Origin: CAVRTM01 sp963696105
GTDB lineage: Bacteria; Actinomycetota; Actinomycetes; Actinomycetales; Dermatophilaceae
Assembly (NCBI GenBank): GCA_963696105.1
Contig: CAVOIP010000005.1
Location: forward strand, 248,001-312,000
Reading direction: 5' to 3'
Length of the DNA stretch: 64,000 bases
The notes beneath the pieces were generated by a model. That model did not search any database. It was not told the origin of the DNA and was given only the letters and a program-made list of their open reading frames with translations. A program made the translations under genes and the position numbers. Shown piece after piece: positions 63,291 to 64,000 of this stretch; position 1 is the stretch's first letter, and each line of letters opens with the position of its first letter.

Positions 63291-63989
63291 TCAGCCCGCC
63301 TGCCGGCCGACGCCGGCGACCTCGCGCACCTGCGACTCGTCCAGGGACTGCGCGCGTGCGGCCAGCTCCTGGTCCTGGCCTGCCACGTCGAGATGGATCA
63401 CGCCGTAGGACCAGCCGCGCCTGCGGTAGACCACGCTCGGGCGGTCGCTGTCGACGTCGTGGAACAGGTAGAAGTCGTGACCCACCAGCTCCATCTCGTA
63501 CAGCGCCTGGTCCAGCGCCATCGGCGTCGTCGCGTGCACCTTCTTACGGACCTCGATCGGGGAGTCGCCATCGGCCGGGATCGGGCTCTCGTCCACTTCC
63601 ACATCGGCCGGCTGGCCGTCCCCGGTCTCGGCGACCAGCTGAGCCGTCGCCTGGCCGACCGACACGGGGACGTGGCGGCCGCGGTGGGGCACGTGGCGGC
63701 GGTCGTTGGCCCGCCGGAGGCGTTCGAGCAGCTTGTCCATGGCCACGTCCAGGGCGCCGTACTGGTCATCGGCGCAGGCTTCGGCGCGGATGACCGGGCC
63801 CTTGACGTGACAGGTGATCTCGACCCGGTCACATGACTTGGACTGGCGGCGGTTGGACTCATGGGTCACGACGACGTCGAGCCGCTGGACGCGCGGCGCG
63901 AGCTGCGGGACCTTGGCCAGCTTGTCATCCAGGTGTTGGCGGAAGCGGTCCGAGACTTGGACGTGCCGTCCGGTGACGACGATCTCCAC
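63291..63989 (-). CDS. hpf: Ribosome hibernation-promoting factor, long form
   Basis: 232 residues. N-terminal S30AE domain (about 1-105: MEIVVTGRHVQVSDRFRQHL, DQYGALDVAMDKLLERLRR) that sits in the decoding site, an acidic/Pro linker, and the C-terminal dimerisation domain KKVHATTPMALDQALYEMEL with HDFYLFHDVDSDRPSVVYRR that joins two 70S into 100S. GTG 63989 has GGAGG at the edge of the window; promoter lies outside. With tmRNA/SmpB it places two ribosome-rescue systems here. Confidence 0.95.
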   Translation of the reverse strand: MEIVVTGRHVQVSDRFRQHLDDKLAKVPQLAPRVQRLDVVVTHESNRRQSKSCDRVEITCHVKGPVIRAEACADDQYGALDVAMDKLLERLRRANDRRHVPHRGRHVPVSVGQATAQLVAETGDGQPADVEVDESPIPADGDSPIEVRKKVHATTPMALDQALYEMELVGHDFYLFHDVDSDRPSVVYRRRGWSYGVIHLDVAGQDQELAARAQSLDESQVREVAGVGRQAG

Positions 63990-64000
63990 AGGTGTCCTCC

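Overview
The window is a chromosomal segment of a high-G+C actinobacterium. The signs are the very GC-rich third codon positions, a WhiB1-type iron-sulfur regulator beside a PdtaS-type sensor kinase, a full-length NAD-glutamate dehydrogenase, a tuberculostearic-acid-type TmsA/TmsB pair, F420-type (Ddn-like) oxidoreductase, and the ftsE-ftsX-M23-smpB order. Genus cannot be fixed from this sequence; a Nocardioidaceae- or Kineosporiales-like organism is an inference only. No rRNA, tRNA, CRISPR, prophage or insertion sequence was found; the one RNA gene is tmRNA.

Layout. 0-9.8 kb: secreted carbohydrate-active proteins (partial GH15-like, beta-helix), a Nudix hydrolase, a cyclopropane synthase with an acyl-CoA-binding protein, MscS, a lipoprotein, two gene remnants, tmRNA and a CurA-type reductase. 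9.9-16.2 kb: tmsA-tmsB (10-methyl fatty acids) divergent from pyruvate carboxylase. 16.3-23.2 kb: DUF2207, smpB, the FtsEX division system with its M23 hydrolase, and prfB. 23.2-28.7 kb: a Tad/Flp pilus operon (tadA, B, C, pilin, two TadE, TadG). 28.9-36.1 kb: a large FHA-FtsK/EccC ATPase, whiB1 and pdtaS. 36.2-45.7 kb: gdh, two WXG100-like helical proteins, pruA, hydrolase. 45.8-49.9 kb: WS/DGAT acyltransferase, cupredoxin lipoprotein plus membrane partner, HAD. 49.9-57.4 kb: a second Tad piece (cpaE, cpaB), a small HTH protein, LysM and DUF6459 proteins, secA. 57.6-64 kb: a one-domain and a three-domain GNAT protein, MFS carrier, AlkX/YcaQ-like glycosylase, NarL-type regulator and hpf.

How the genes fit together. 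Translation quality control and stress (tmRNA, SmpB, RF2, HPF), envelope and division (FtsEX, M23, SecA, LysM), lipid modification (two CFA-family enzymes, TmsA, ACBP, WS/DGAT) and nitrogen/carbon entry to the TCA cycle (GDH, PruA, pyruvate carboxylase) are all represented. The Tad system is split into two blocks 21 kb apart.

Two cross-cutting observations matter when using this annotation. First, several reading frames are broken by single-base indels that restore a perfect family protein when corrected: seven in secA, one each in tadA, tadG and the membrane protein at 47.8 kb, and perhaps the MFS gene. As secA is essential, sequence error is the most likely reason, though the clustering in secA is striking. 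Second, at least nine genes have a TANNNT hexamer 6-8 bases before the start codon and usually no Shine-Dalgarno sequence, the signature of leaderless transcripts.
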